Positions 5,036 to 12,273 of a DNA stretch of 12,752 nucleotides are shown piece by piece. The number at the start of each line of letters is the position of its first letter. The first letter of the stretch is position 1. The DNA is taken from NCBI GenBank assembly GCA_003476595.1, contig DMTU01000256.1:1-12752 (forward strand), in the 5' to 3' direction. The translations under genes and the position numbers were made by a program. The notes under the pieces are model-generated. The model was given only the letters and a program-made list of their open reading frames with translations. It was not told the DNA's origin and ran no database searches. The DNA is from Acidimicrobiaceae bacterium (GTDB taxonomy: Bacteria > Actinomycetota > Acidimicrobiia > Acidimicrobiales > Salinilacustritrichaceae).

Positions 5036-7009
5036 GTGAGCGTCCGAGGCAGCCAGCGACGGAACCACGTCCGTGCGTGGTGGCGAGACGCCCGTGCCGG
5101 CGTGGTGGCCGACGCGGTCGACGTCCTCGGCGTGGCCGACGGCCAGGCGTTCGGCGCCCGGGTCGACGTCGTGATCGACGAGCTGCACGAGGCCGTCGAC
5201 GACGTCTACGGCGCGGGGGGGCACGACCCCGACGCCCTCGTCCTGCGGCTCCTCTCGCTGGCCCTCACCACCGCCGAGGAGCGGTCGGTGGAGCTGCGCA
5301 TCCTCGACCACCGCCGCGAGATCGACCCGCACTGGTTCCTGCGTGCCCGCCAGGTGGGCTACGTCGCCTACGCCGACCGCTTCGCCGGGACCCTGCGCGG
5401 CGTCATCGACCGGCTCGACCACCTCGACGAGCTCGGCATCACCTACCTGCACCTCATGCCGCTGCTGCGCCCGCGGGAGGGGGAGAACGACGGCGGCTAC
5501 GCGGTGGCGGACTACGGCGCGGTCGACCCGCGCCTCGGCACCATGGCCGACCTCGAAGCCCTCGCCGGCGAGCTGCACGACCGGGACATGGCGTTGTGCA
5601 TCGATCTGGTCGTCAACCACACCGCGGCCGAGCACCCGTGGGCCCGGGCCGCGCGGGCCGGCGACCCCACCCACCGCCGCTACTACCGGATCTTCCCGGA
5701 CCGCACCGAGCCCGACCAGTACGAGGCGACCATGCGGGAGGTGTTCCCGGAGATGGCGCCCGGCAGCTTCACCCACGTCGAGGGCCTCGGCTGGGTCTGG
5801 ACCACGTTCCGCGAGTGGCAGTGGGACCTCGACTACGAGAACCCCGACGTGCTCGCCTCGATGTGCGCGGTGATGGGCGACCTCGCCAACCGCGGCGTGG
5901 ACGTCTTCCGCCTGGATGCCGTCCCCTTCCTCTGGAAGCAGAAGGGCACCGACTGCGAGAACCTCCCCCAGGCCCACCGGATCGTGCAGATCCTGCGCAA
6001 CGTGCTGCGCGTCTCGGCCCCGGGCACGATCTGCAAGGCCGAGGCGATCGTGTCGCCCGACGAGCTGGTGCAGTACCTCGGGGGTCACGAGCCCGAGGTC
6101 CGGGAGTGCGAGCTCGCCTACCACAACCAGCTGATGGTGATGCTGTGGTCGTCGCTGGCGGCCCGCGACGCCCGGCTGATGACCCGGTCGCTCGAGCGCA
6201 TGCGGCGGCCCCCGGACGGCACGGGCTGGGTCACCTACGTGCGCTGCCACGACGACATCGGCTGGGCGGTGAGCGACGAGGACGCCGCCGCGGTCGGGTG
6301 GAACGGCTTCGAGCACCGGGCCTTCCTCAACCGCTACTACTCGGGGGAGCACCCGGGGAGCTGGGCCCAGGGCGTGAAGTTCCAGGAGAACCCGGTCACG
6401 CTCGACGCGCGCATCTCGGGCACCACCGCCGCCCTCTGCGGGATCGACCAGGCCCGTGAGCGCCAGGACCCCGTCGCCCTCGGCGCGTCGATCCGCCGGT
6501 TCCTCCTCCTCCACGCCGTGATCATCGGGTGGGGCGGCTCGATCCCGGTGCTGTACATGGGTGACGAGATCGCCCTCGCCAACGACCGGTCGTTCGCGGA
6601 CGACCCCGAACATGCCGACGACAACCGCTGGATCCACCGCCCCCCGATGGACTGGGAGGCGGCGGCGCGGCGCCACGACGCCGGGTCGGTGGAGGGACGG
6701 GTGTACGCCGGGCTACGAGAGCAGATCCAGGCCCGGCGCGACCTGCCGGTCATGCGCGCCGGCGGCACCACGACGGCGCAGTGGACCGGTCACCCCTCGG
6801 TGTTCGCCTGGCGGCGCACGCACCCCCGGCACCTGCCGTTCCTCGGGCTGGCCGCGTTCAGCGACGAGCCCACGAGCGTGCCGCTGCCCGTCGCCACCGA
6901 CGCCGGCCTCCACGACCCGGTGCCGGTGCTCGCGTCGGATGGCGACGTGCGCATCGACGACGGCCGGATCCACCTGCCGGCCTGGGGCTGGGTCTGGCTG
7001 TCGGACTGA
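5036..7009 (+). CDS. Amylosucrase (GH13 sucrose glucosyltransferase)
   Basis: Amylosucrase (EC 2.4.1.4) transfers glucose from sucrose to an alpha-1,4-glucan and releases fructose. At 657 residues it is close to the Neisseria polysaccharea enzyme and aligns with it, from memory, along most of its length. It has an N-terminal helical region (about 1-100), the (beta/alpha)8 barrel from GYVAYADRFAG (108-118), domain B with the RIFPDRTEPDQYE segment (218-230) and a C-terminal beta domain from about 575. The expected catalytic residues are present: nucleophile D294 in FRLDAVPF, acid/base E336 in CKAEAIV, transition-state D406 in CHDDIG, H195 in NHT, R292, and the subsite -1 pair D152 (NDGGYAV) and R531 (DDNRWIHRP). 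It has no signal peptide, so it is cytosolic. No sucrose transporter, phosphorylase or fructokinase lies in the window. A sucrose hydrolase from the same subfamily is the main alternative. The GTG start has no ribosome binding site. Confidence 0.88.
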   Translation: MSVRGSQRRNHVRAWWRDARAGVVADAVDVLGVADGQAFGARVDVVIDELHEAVDDVYGAGGHDPDALVLRLLSLALTTAEERSVELRILDHRREIDPHWFLRARQVGYVAYADRFAGTLRGVIDRLDHLDELGITYLHLMPLLRPREGENDGGYAVADYGAVDPRLGTMADLEALAGELHDRDMALCIDLVVNHTAAEHPWARAARAGDPTHRRYYRIFPDRTEPDQYEATMREVFPEMAPGSFTHVEGLGWVWTTFREWQWDLDYENPDVLASMCAVMGDLANRGVDVFRLDAVPFLWKQKGTDCENLPQAHRIVQILRNVLRVSAPGTICKAEAIVSPDELVQYLGGHEPEVRECELAYHNQLMVMLWSSLAARDARLMTRSLERMRRPPDGTGWVTYVRCHDDIGWAVSDEDAAAVGWNGFEHRAFLNRYYSGEHPGSWAQGVKFQENPVTLDARISGTTAALCGIDQARERQDPVALGASIRRFLLLHAVIIGWGGSIPVLYMGDEIALANDRSFADDPEHADDNRWIHRPPMDWEAAARRHDAGSVEGRVYAGLREQIQARRDLPVMRAGGTTTAQWTGHPSVFAWRRTHPRHLPFLGLAAFSDEPTSVPLPVATDAGLHDPVPVLASDGDVRIDDGRIHLPAWGWVWLSD

Positions 7010-7012
7010 CCG

Positions 7013-8569
7013 TCAGCTGTCGTCGACGATCGAGTAGAGGGCGCCGCCCCGCGTGCCGATGAAGATGCGGCCGTCCCAGACCGTCGGCGTGGCCTCGATG
7101 CAACCGTCCAGGTCGAGCGACCACAGCTCGGTCGCCTCGGCGCCGCCGGGCTGCAGCTCGAAGGCGTGGAAGGTGCCGGCGCAGTCGCCGAGGAGCAGGA
7201 CGCCGTCGACGACGGTGGGCGAGCCCCACAGGGGCCCGGGCAGCCGCTTGGACCACAGCTCCGTGCCCGTGGCCGCCGAGACGGCCGCCAACCGCCCGCC
7301 GTTGGTGCCGACGTAGACGACGCCGTCGACGACGGCCGGCGTGCCCCAGATCCCGCCGGGTCGGACCTCGTTGTCGAACCAGGACCACACGAGCGGGTCC
7401 TCGCCGGCGGCCACGTCTGCGGTGGGGTCCAGCTTCACCAGCTGGCCGACGGCGTCGGAGCGCTCGGCGGTGGCCGCCCGCTCGTACTCGGCCGCGACGT
7501 AGAGCATGCCGTCACCGTCGGCGACGATCGAGGCGTCCGTGTCGTCGCCCATCCAGTACCGGAACGTGCGGGTCGGCGTGACCCCGTCGGCCAGGCCGGA
7601 GATGTCGTAGCCCTGGACGAGTCCGCCGGAGTTCGTGAAGTACACCGTGTCGCCCACGACGGTGGGCGACACCTCGATCGACACCGTCTGGTCGCCGATC
7701 GAGTCGAGCAGCTCCTGGTCCCACCCCGCGACGTCGAAGACGATCTCCGGGGCCACGGTGACCGACCCGTCGGCGGCCGTGCCCCGGTTGAGCTCCACGA
7801 TGACGAAGCGGCTGTTCTCCCCGCCGACGAACAGGTGGTCGTCGATGACGATGCCGGAGCTGTCCCAGTCGTCGTTCCACAGGATCGGCGAGAAGTCATC
7901 GGCCGCCATGGACCACAGCTCGACGGCCTCGTCGCCCTCGATCGACAGGATGCGGTAGTGGTTGTCGCGGGAGCCGGTGTAGACGAGCGGGTAGCCGTCG
8001 GGGTCCACGGTGACCGAGCCCTTGATCAGGTCGCCGGTGGGGAACGGGGGCAGGATGCGCTCGCCGGTGTCGGCGTCGAGGAAGTGGACGGCGCCGTCGT
8101 AGGCCCCGAACACCAGCCAGGTGCGCTTGGTGCCGTCGGCGGCCTCCCGCTCGAACACGGCGGGCTGGCCGGTCCAGCCCATGCCGCACCACACCTTGGT
8201 CTCGCCGAGGTTCGTGGACTCCCCGCACAGGCCGCCCTCGGCCGGGTAGCGGTAGTCGATGGCGGGATCGGTCGGGACCGGGCCTCGGCCGTGGAAGGAC
8301 CGGGTCGGGTTGCCGCGGAACGTCAGCACGCCCTCGACGGTCGCCCCGGGGTAGGGCTCGCCGGCGAGCGCGGGGTTCGACCAGCCCTCGAACGGCGGCA
8401 ACGTCGTGGTCGTCTCCGCCTGCGGCTCGTCCTCGTCCGCAGCCTCGGCCTCCTCCGACGCGGCGGCCGGTCCGACGTCGGGGTCACCCCGGTCGTCGAT
8501 CCACCAGGTCACCGCGATGACCAGCAGGCTGAGCACCGCGACCGGCGCCAGCGGGATCCGTCGGAACAC
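7013..8569 (-). CDS. Membrane-anchored PQQ-type beta-propeller protein
   Basis: From GTG at 8569 this gives 518 residues. A short RR-containing N-terminus and one hydrophobic segment (about 7-24) act as an uncleaved anchor or signal. An acidic, Thr/Pro-rich linker (about 25-60) follows, then a large extracytoplasmic beta-propeller. PQQ/WD-like blades are clearest at the C-terminus, where GTPAVVDGVVYVGTNGG, GSPTVVDGVLLLGDCAG and ATPTVWDGRIFIGTRGG recur (about 409-425, 449-465, 493-509). Each is preceded by a blade-closing Trp (LWS). Cys residues at about 115 and 128 could form a disulfide. Similar folds serve as BamB-like scaffolds or quinoprotein dehydrogenases. I see no catalytic signature of the latter, so binding or scaffolding is more likely. 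The frame stays open up to 9055, but the anchor and a TACACT hexamer (8576-8581, minus strand) six bases upstream support GTG 8569 as a leaderless start. Confidence 0.8.
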   Translation of the reverse strand: MFRRIPLAPVAVLSLLVIAVTWWIDDRGDPDVGPAAASEEAEAADEDEPQAETTTTLPPFEGWSNPALAGEPYPGATVEGVLTFRGNPTRSFHGRGPVPTDPAIDYRYPAEGGLCGESTNLGETKVWCGMGWTGQPAVFEREAADGTKRTWLVFGAYDGAVHFLDADTGERILPPFPTGDLIKGSVTVDPDGYPLVYTGSRDNHYRILSIEGDEAVELWSMAADDFSPILWNDDWDSSGIVIDDHLFVGGENSRFVIVELNRGTAADGSVTVAPEIVFDVAGWDQELLDSIGDQTVSIEVSPTVVGDTVYFTNSGGLVQGYDISGLADGVTPTRTFRYWMGDDTDASIVADGDGMLYVAAEYERAATAERSDAVGQLVKLDPTADVAAGEDPLVWSWFDNEVRPGGIWGTPAVVDGVVYVGTNGGRLAAVSAATGTELWSKRLPGPLWGSPTVVDGVLLLGDCAGTFHAFELQPGGAEATELWSLDLDGCIEATPTVWDGRIFIGTRGGALYSIVDDS

Positions 8570-8575
8570 CGGCGG

Positions 8576-8595
8576 AGTGTACGACCGCGTAGGTT
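8576..8595. promoter_or_regulatory. Divergent -10-like hexamers between propeller and thioesterase genes
   Basis: In the 30-bp gap 8570-8599 the minus strand carries TACACT (8581 down to 8576), six bases before the propeller GTG. The plus strand carries TAGGTT (8590-8595), four bases before the thioesterase ATG and seven before the GTG directly following it. Neither gene has a Shine-Dalgarno site. The arrangement mirrors that at 5009-5026. Any -35 element of one promoter would lie over the start of the other gene. Confidence 0.4.
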
Positions 8596-8599
8596 CCCG

Positions 8600-9046
8600 A
8601 TGGTGCGCGCCGACCGCTTCGAACCCCTGCCCGACGACGTCCTCGACCGGTGGTCGACCTTCGGTCGCTGGCCCGACCGCCAGTACTTCCCCGGGCTGCT
8701 CGGCCTCGAGATCGAGGAGCTGAAGGCGGACTACTGCCGCATGCGCCTGCCGTTCCGTCCCGAGCACGAGCAGCCGGCGGGCGTCGTGCACGGCGGTGCG
8801 CTCGCCACCCTGATGGACACGGTCGTCGTGCCCGCGATCGGGTCGGCCTACGGACCCGAGACCCAGTACATGACCGTCACGATGAACCTGAGCTACATCG
8901 GCGCGGTGAAGGAGGCCGACGTGGTCGCCGAGGGCTGGGTCACCCGTCGGGGCCGGTCCACCGTGTTCTGCCGGGCCGAGGCGATGTGCGATGACCGGCT
9001 CGTCATGGAGGGATCGCTCGTCTACGCGGTGCGCGAGCCCCGGTAG
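8600..9046 (+). CDS. PaaI-type hotdog-fold thioesterase
   Basis: This 148-residue protein is the size of single-domain hotdog thioesterases, which hydrolyse acyl-CoA or aryl-CoA thioesters as cytosolic oligomers. The signature PAGVVHGGALATLMDTV (about 60-76) gives the HGG turn and the Asp in LMD that acts as catalytic residue in PaaI relatives. It is followed by the typical strands with MTVTMNLSYIGAV and a C-terminal AEAMCDDRLVMEGSLVYAV. The start is ATG 8600 or the adjacent GTG 8603; the second gives a seven-base spacing from TAGGTT and would suit leaderless initiation. The much longer open frame upstream is antisense to the propeller gene and is not coding. The next gene begins nine bases after the stop. 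The acyl substrate is not identifiable, but acyl-CoA enzymes occur elsewhere in the window. Confidence 0.85.
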   Translation: MVRADRFEPLPDDVLDRWSTFGRWPDRQYFPGLLGLEIEELKADYCRMRLPFRPEHEQPAGVVHGGALATLMDTVVVPAIGSAYGPETQYMTVTMNLSYIGAVKEADVVAEGWVTRRGRSTVFCRAEAMCDDRLVMEGSLVYAVREPR

Positions 9047-9049
9047 CCT
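9044..9049 (+). promoter_or_regulatory. -10-like TAGCCT overlapping the thioesterase stop codon
   Basis: TAGCCT (TANNNT) uses the TAG stop of the thioesterase as its first three bases and ends six bases before the GTG start of the next gene. No Shine-Dalgarno precedes that GTG. The spacing fits a leaderless internal promoter for the PRC/MgtE-N/CBS operon, although readthrough from the thioesterase is also possible. Confidence 0.4.
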
Positions 9050-9055
9050 CCGCAC

Positions 9056-10294
9056 GTGCCGGAGACGCTGCGATACGTGTCACGCGTCGCCCGCCTCCCC
9101 CTGCAGGACGGCGACGGCGAGACCATCGGACAGGTGCAGGACGTCGTCCTCGCGCCCGCCGGCCGCCTCGCGCCCCGGGTGCTCGGCTTCATCACGGTGG
9201 TCCAGCGCCGACGCATCTTCGTGAACGCCAACCGCATCGGCGACCTCGAGCCCACGGGCGTGCGGATGCGCACCGGCTCCATCGACCTGCGCCCGTTCCG
9301 CAAGCGGGAGGGTGAGCTGCTCGCCCTCGGCGACCTGGTCGACAGCCCGGTCGAGGTCGACGGGGTCGAGCAGTACGTGCGCGACGTCGGCATCACCCCG
9401 TCGGACTCGCCCGGTTCGATGTGGGAGCTGTCCACCATCGCCCTCGGCGGCCGCGGCCCCCTGGCCCGGCGCCGCACGCCGGTGATCGTCCCCTGGGAGG
9501 CGTGCCGGTCGCTGTTCGACGTCGGCGCCGACGCCGCCGAGGTCGCCGAGATGCGCGAGATGCGCCCGGCCGACGTGGCCAACCGCATCCGCGCGCTGCC
9601 GCTCGAGAAGCGCCAGCGCCTCGCCGAGATCATGGAGGACGAGCGCCTCGCCGACCTGCTCGAGGAGCTCCCCGAGGACGAGCAGATCCGCCTGATCAAC
9701 GGCCTCGACCTCGAGCGCGCCGCCGACATCCTCGAGGAGATGGACCCCGACGACGCGGCCGACCTCCTCGGGGAGATGAGCGCCGAGGAGCGGGCCCGGC
9801 TGCTCGAGGCCATGGAGCCCGACGAGGCCCACCACGTGCGCCGGCTCCTCACCTACGAGTCGGCGACCGCCGGCGGGCTCATGACCCCGGAACCGGTGAT
9901 CATGTCGCCGGAGTCCACCGTGGCCGAGGCGCTCGCCATGCTGCGCGAGGCCTCGCTGCCCGTCGCCCTCGCCGCCCAGGTCTTCGTCGTGAACCCGCCC
10001 CTGTCGGTGCCCACCGGCCGGTTCCTCGGGACCATCGGGTTCCAGCGGCTCCTGCGCCACCCGCCGTCGGAGAACCTCGGCGACATCGTCCCCGATCGGT
10101 CCGAGCACCTCAGCCCCGACACGCCCCAGCTCGAGGTGGCCGGCCGCCTCGCCGCCTACGACATGGTCGCGGTCGCCGTGTGCGACGGGGCCCGCCACCT
10201 CGTCGGCGTCGTCACCATCGACGACGTGATGGACCACCTGCTGCCGACGGGCTGGCGCCGGCTGCTGCCCCGCCACCGGACGGGGTTCGGGTAG
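9056..10294 (+). CDS. PRC-barrel / MgtE-N / CBS-pair cytosolic protein without a transport domain
   Basis: The 412 residues are soluble throughout. A PRC-barrel-like module (about 7-60) is followed by a second beta-rich segment (about 85-150). An MgtE N-terminal superhelix (about 153-270) carries repeated ADILEEMD- and ADLLGEMS-type helices rich in Asp and Glu. After the hinge TAGGLMTPEPVIMSP (271-285) comes a CBS pair, the first about 275-340 and the second about 345-397, ending in LVGVVTIDDVMDHLL. In MgtE channels these two domains sense cytosolic Mg2+ and gate a five-helix pore, which is missing here. The protein is therefore more likely a sensor or adaptor than a transporter; annotation as a magnesium transporter would be misleading. 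The stop shares one base with the GTG of the DUF1003 gene, indicating coupling. From memory, this pairing recurs in actinobacteria. Confidence 0.85.
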   Translation: MPETLRYVSRVARLPLQDGDGETIGQVQDVVLAPAGRLAPRVLGFITVVQRRRIFVNANRIGDLEPTGVRMRTGSIDLRPFRKREGELLALGDLVDSPVEVDGVEQYVRDVGITPSDSPGSMWELSTIALGGRGPLARRRTPVIVPWEACRSLFDVGADAAEVAEMREMRPADVANRIRALPLEKRQRLAEIMEDERLADLLEELPEDEQIRLINGLDLERAADILEEMDPDDAADLLGEMSAEERARLLEAMEPDEAHHVRRLLTYESATAGGLMTPEPVIMSPESTVAEALAMLREASLPVALAAQVFVVNPPLSVPTGRFLGTIGFQRLLRHPPSENLGDIVPDRSEHLSPDTPQLEVAGRLAAYDMVAVAVCDGARHLVGVVTIDDVMDHLLPTGWRRLLPRHRTGFG

Positions 10295-10803
10295 TGCTGC
10301 GCTTCCGCCGCTCCGACGACCTCGCCCGCCCGGCCCAGGCCGGGGTCATCGGCGTGCACTTCGACCCGGACGCGTTCGGCCGGTTCTCCGAGGGCATCGC
10401 CCGCTTCCTCGGCACCGGCCGCTTCCTCGCCGGCCAGACCGTCATCGTCGCCGCCTGGATCGCGGTGAACGTCGTCGCGGTGCGCTTCCGCTGGGACCCG
10501 TACCCGTTCATCCTCCTGAACCTGGCGTTCTCGACCCAGGCCGCCTACGCCGCTCCGCTGATCCTGCTCGCCCAGAACCGCCAGGACGAGCGGGACCGGG
10601 CCCAGGCCGAGCAGGACCGGGAGGTCAACGCCCGCACCCAGGCCGAGGCCGAGTTCATGGCCCGGGAGCTGGCGTCGGTGCGGCTGTCGCTCGCCGACGT
10701 CGCCACCATGACCGAGCTGCGCGACGCCGTCGGCGAGCTCGGCCACGCGCTGGCCCGCATCGAGTCCGCCCTCGACGTCCGCCCCGCTGACGACGCCACA
10801 TGA
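10294..10803 (+). CDS. DUF1003 family membrane protein
   Basis: From GTG 10294 the product is 169 residues. The DUF1003 core is clear: a first helix at about 46-64, then DPYPFILLNLAFSTQAAYAA (68-87) continuing through a second helix to the conserved LLAQNRQDERDR (91-102). After this comes a charged helical, possibly coiled-coil tail (about 100-165) rich in Glu, Ala and Arg. Two membrane helices place it in the cytoplasmic membrane with both ends probably inside. The function of DUF1003 is unknown. The GTG overlaps the previous TAG by one base (TAGTG), and the stop overlaps the next ATG in an ATGA, so this gene is translationally locked between its neighbours. That packing suggests a shared role with the MgtE-N/CBS protein. 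Confidence 0.88.
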   Translation: MLRFRRSDDLARPAQAGVIGVHFDPDAFGRFSEGIARFLGTGRFLAGQTVIVAAWIAVNVVAVRFRWDPYPFILLNLAFSTQAAYAAPLILLAQNRQDERDRAQAEQDREVNARTQAEAEFMARELASVRLSLADVATMTELRDAVGELGHALARIESALDVRPADDAT

Positions 10804-12263
10804 CGCGCGCCCTGCTCGTCGGGCTCGCCCTGCTGCTCGGGGCCTGCGCCAGCTCCGACGCCACCGCCCTCGAGCGGGCCGACACCGAGCCGACGACCAC
10901 CACGACCACGACGTCGTCACCTGCCTCCGAGGAGACGGCCCCCACCGGGCCGTTCGCGCCCACGGTCACCTGGGAGCCCTGCGGCACCGCCGAGTGCGCA
11001 ACCGTCGCGGTGCCGCGGGACCACGACGATCCCGACGGCGCCACCATCGACCTGTCCGTCCTGCGCCTCCCCGCCCGCGGCGAGCGCATCGGCGCGCTGT
11101 TCGTGAACTTCGGCGGGCCGGGCAGCGGAGCGGTCGACCTCCTGCCCGTGGTCCCGTTCCCGGACGAGGTGCGCGAGCGGTTCGACCTCGTCGCCGTGGA
11201 TCCTCGCGGCGTCGGCGGCTCGGCCCCGCTCGACTGCGGCATCGACCCGGCCGAGCTCTACGCCGTGGATCCGACGGTGGAGGACGACGCCGACGCCGAC
11301 GCGCTCGTCGCGGTCAGCGAGGCATACGCCGCCGACTGCGCCGCCACCCGGGGGGAGCTCCTCGGCCACGTCGGCACCCGGGACGTGGCCCGTGACCTCG
11401 ACCTGGTCCGCGCTGGCATGGGCGACGAGCGCATCGACTACCTCGGCTACAGCTACGGCACGGCGATCGGGCAGGCCTACGCCGAGCTGTTCACCGACCG
11501 CGTCCGCACGATGATCCTCGACGGCGTGGTCGACCCGGCGCCCGACGGCATCGACGTGGCCGTGCAGCAGGCCCGCGGGTTCGAGACGGCGCTGGCGCGC
11601 TGGGCCGCGAGCTGCGGCGACCGCCCGACGTGCGACCTCGCCGACCCCGTCGGCGCGGTCGACGACGTGCTGGCGCTCGCCGAGTCGGGCATCCCCGCCG
11701 GCAGCGCCGAGGTCGGCCCCGGGGAGGTCGCCATCGGCCTGGCGATGCCGCTGTACAACACCGGCCTGTGGCCCGTCCTGGACGAGGCGGTCACCTCCGC
11801 CCTCGACGGCGACGGCTCGACGATGCTGGGCCTGGCCGAGCAGTACCTGCGGCTCGTGGACTTCTCGGCGTACTACGCGGTGTCCTGCCTCGACAGCGCG
11901 TGGCCAGACGTGCCCGCCGAGCACCTGGCCGCGGCCGAGGCCGCCGCCGCGGCGGCCCCCCGGTTCGGGGAGGCGATCGTGAACGACTACCTGCGGTGCG
12001 CGGTGTGGCCCGAGGAGCCCGATCCGCTCGGCCCGATCACGGCCCCCGGGTCGCCGCCGATCCTGGTCGTGTCGACGACGGGTGACCCGGCCACCCCCCA
12101 CGAGAACGCGGTGGCGGTGGCGGAGCGCCTGGCCGCAGGCGTGCTCGTCACCCGCGAGGGCGACGGCCACACCGTCGTCTTCCAGGGCGACGGCTGCATC
12201 GATGCGATCGCCATCGCCTACCTGGTCGACGAGGTCGTCCCCCCGGTGGGCAGCCGCTGCTGA
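10800..12263 (+). CDS. Secreted lipoprotein alpha/beta hydrolase, tripeptidyl-aminopeptidase (TAP/Hip1) family
   Basis: This 487-residue protein has a lipoprotein signal peptide with lipobox LGAC (13-16), so Cys16 would be lipidated. A Thr/Ser-rich linker (about 30-42) leads into an alpha/beta-hydrolase domain. The oxyanion segment NFGGPGSG (103-110) and DPRGVGGS (134-141) match the TAP family. The catalytic triad is Ser218 in GYSYG, Asp429 in TTGDP and His457 in GDGHT. A cap region lies between Ser and Asp, and a TAP C-terminal-like part carries the Asp and His. Several Cys residues (61, 66, 146, 180, 272, 278, 363, 400, 466, 487) suggest disulfides, as in exported relatives such as mycobacterial Hip1. 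Likely activities are peptidase or esterase in the envelope; the substrate is unknown. The ATG overlaps the DUF1003 stop (ATGA), showing coupling to the upstream genes. Confidence 0.88.
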   Translation: MTRALLVGLALLLGACASSDATALERADTEPTTTTTTTSSPASEETAPTGPFAPTVTWEPCGTAECATVAVPRDHDDPDGATIDLSVLRLPARGERIGALFVNFGGPGSGAVDLLPVVPFPDEVRERFDLVAVDPRGVGGSAPLDCGIDPAELYAVDPTVEDDADADALVAVSEAYAADCAATRGELLGHVGTRDVARDLDLVRAGMGDERIDYLGYSYGTAIGQAYAELFTDRVRTMILDGVVDPAPDGIDVAVQQARGFETALARWAASCGDRPTCDLADPVGAVDDVLALAESGIPAGSAEVGPGEVAIGLAMPLYNTGLWPVLDEAVTSALDGDGSTMLGLAEQYLRLVDFSAYYAVSCLDSAWPDVPAEHLAAAEAAAAAAPRFGEAIVNDYLRCAVWPEEPDPLGPITAPGSPPILVVSTTGDPATPHENAVAVAERLAAGVLVTREGDGHTVVFQGDGCIDAIAIAYLVDEVVPPVGSRC

Positions 12264-12273
12264 GCGGCGCCGG

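Noticed and set aside
3973..6459. Plus-strand frame of 828 codons spanning the WS/DGAT and amylosucrase genes
   Set aside because: It is antisense to one recognised enzyme and out of frame with the other. The translation is Arg/Gly/Pro/Ala-rich with no domain. Long open shadow frames are expected in GC-rich DNA.
4553..6676. Minus-strand frame of 707 codons opposite the amylosucrase
   Set aside because: The strand and frame conflict with a complete amylosucrase carrying all its catalytic residues. The composition (Val, Gly, His, Asp, Arg) is typical of an antisense shadow.
7166..8599. N-terminal extension of the thioesterase frame upstream to 7166
   Set aside because: The extension is antisense to the propeller gene and has shadow-like composition. 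The hotdog fold is complete from 8600.
8570..9055. N-terminal extension of the propeller protein to an ATG at 9055
   Set aside because: The extension is antisense to the hotdog thioesterase, contains no domain and would bury the N-terminal membrane anchor. The GTG at 8569 directly precedes the anchor and has a -10-like hexamer upstream.
9421..10293. Upstream extension of the DUF1003 frame
   Set aside because: It overlaps the MgtE-N/CBS gene in another frame and is Arg/Pro/Gly-rich. DUF1003 homology begins after the GTG at 10294, which overlaps the previous stop.
9056..10294. Annotation as a magnesium transporter MgtE
   Set aside because: Only the cytosolic N and CBS domains are present; there are no membrane helices in the 412 residues, so it cannot transport by itself.
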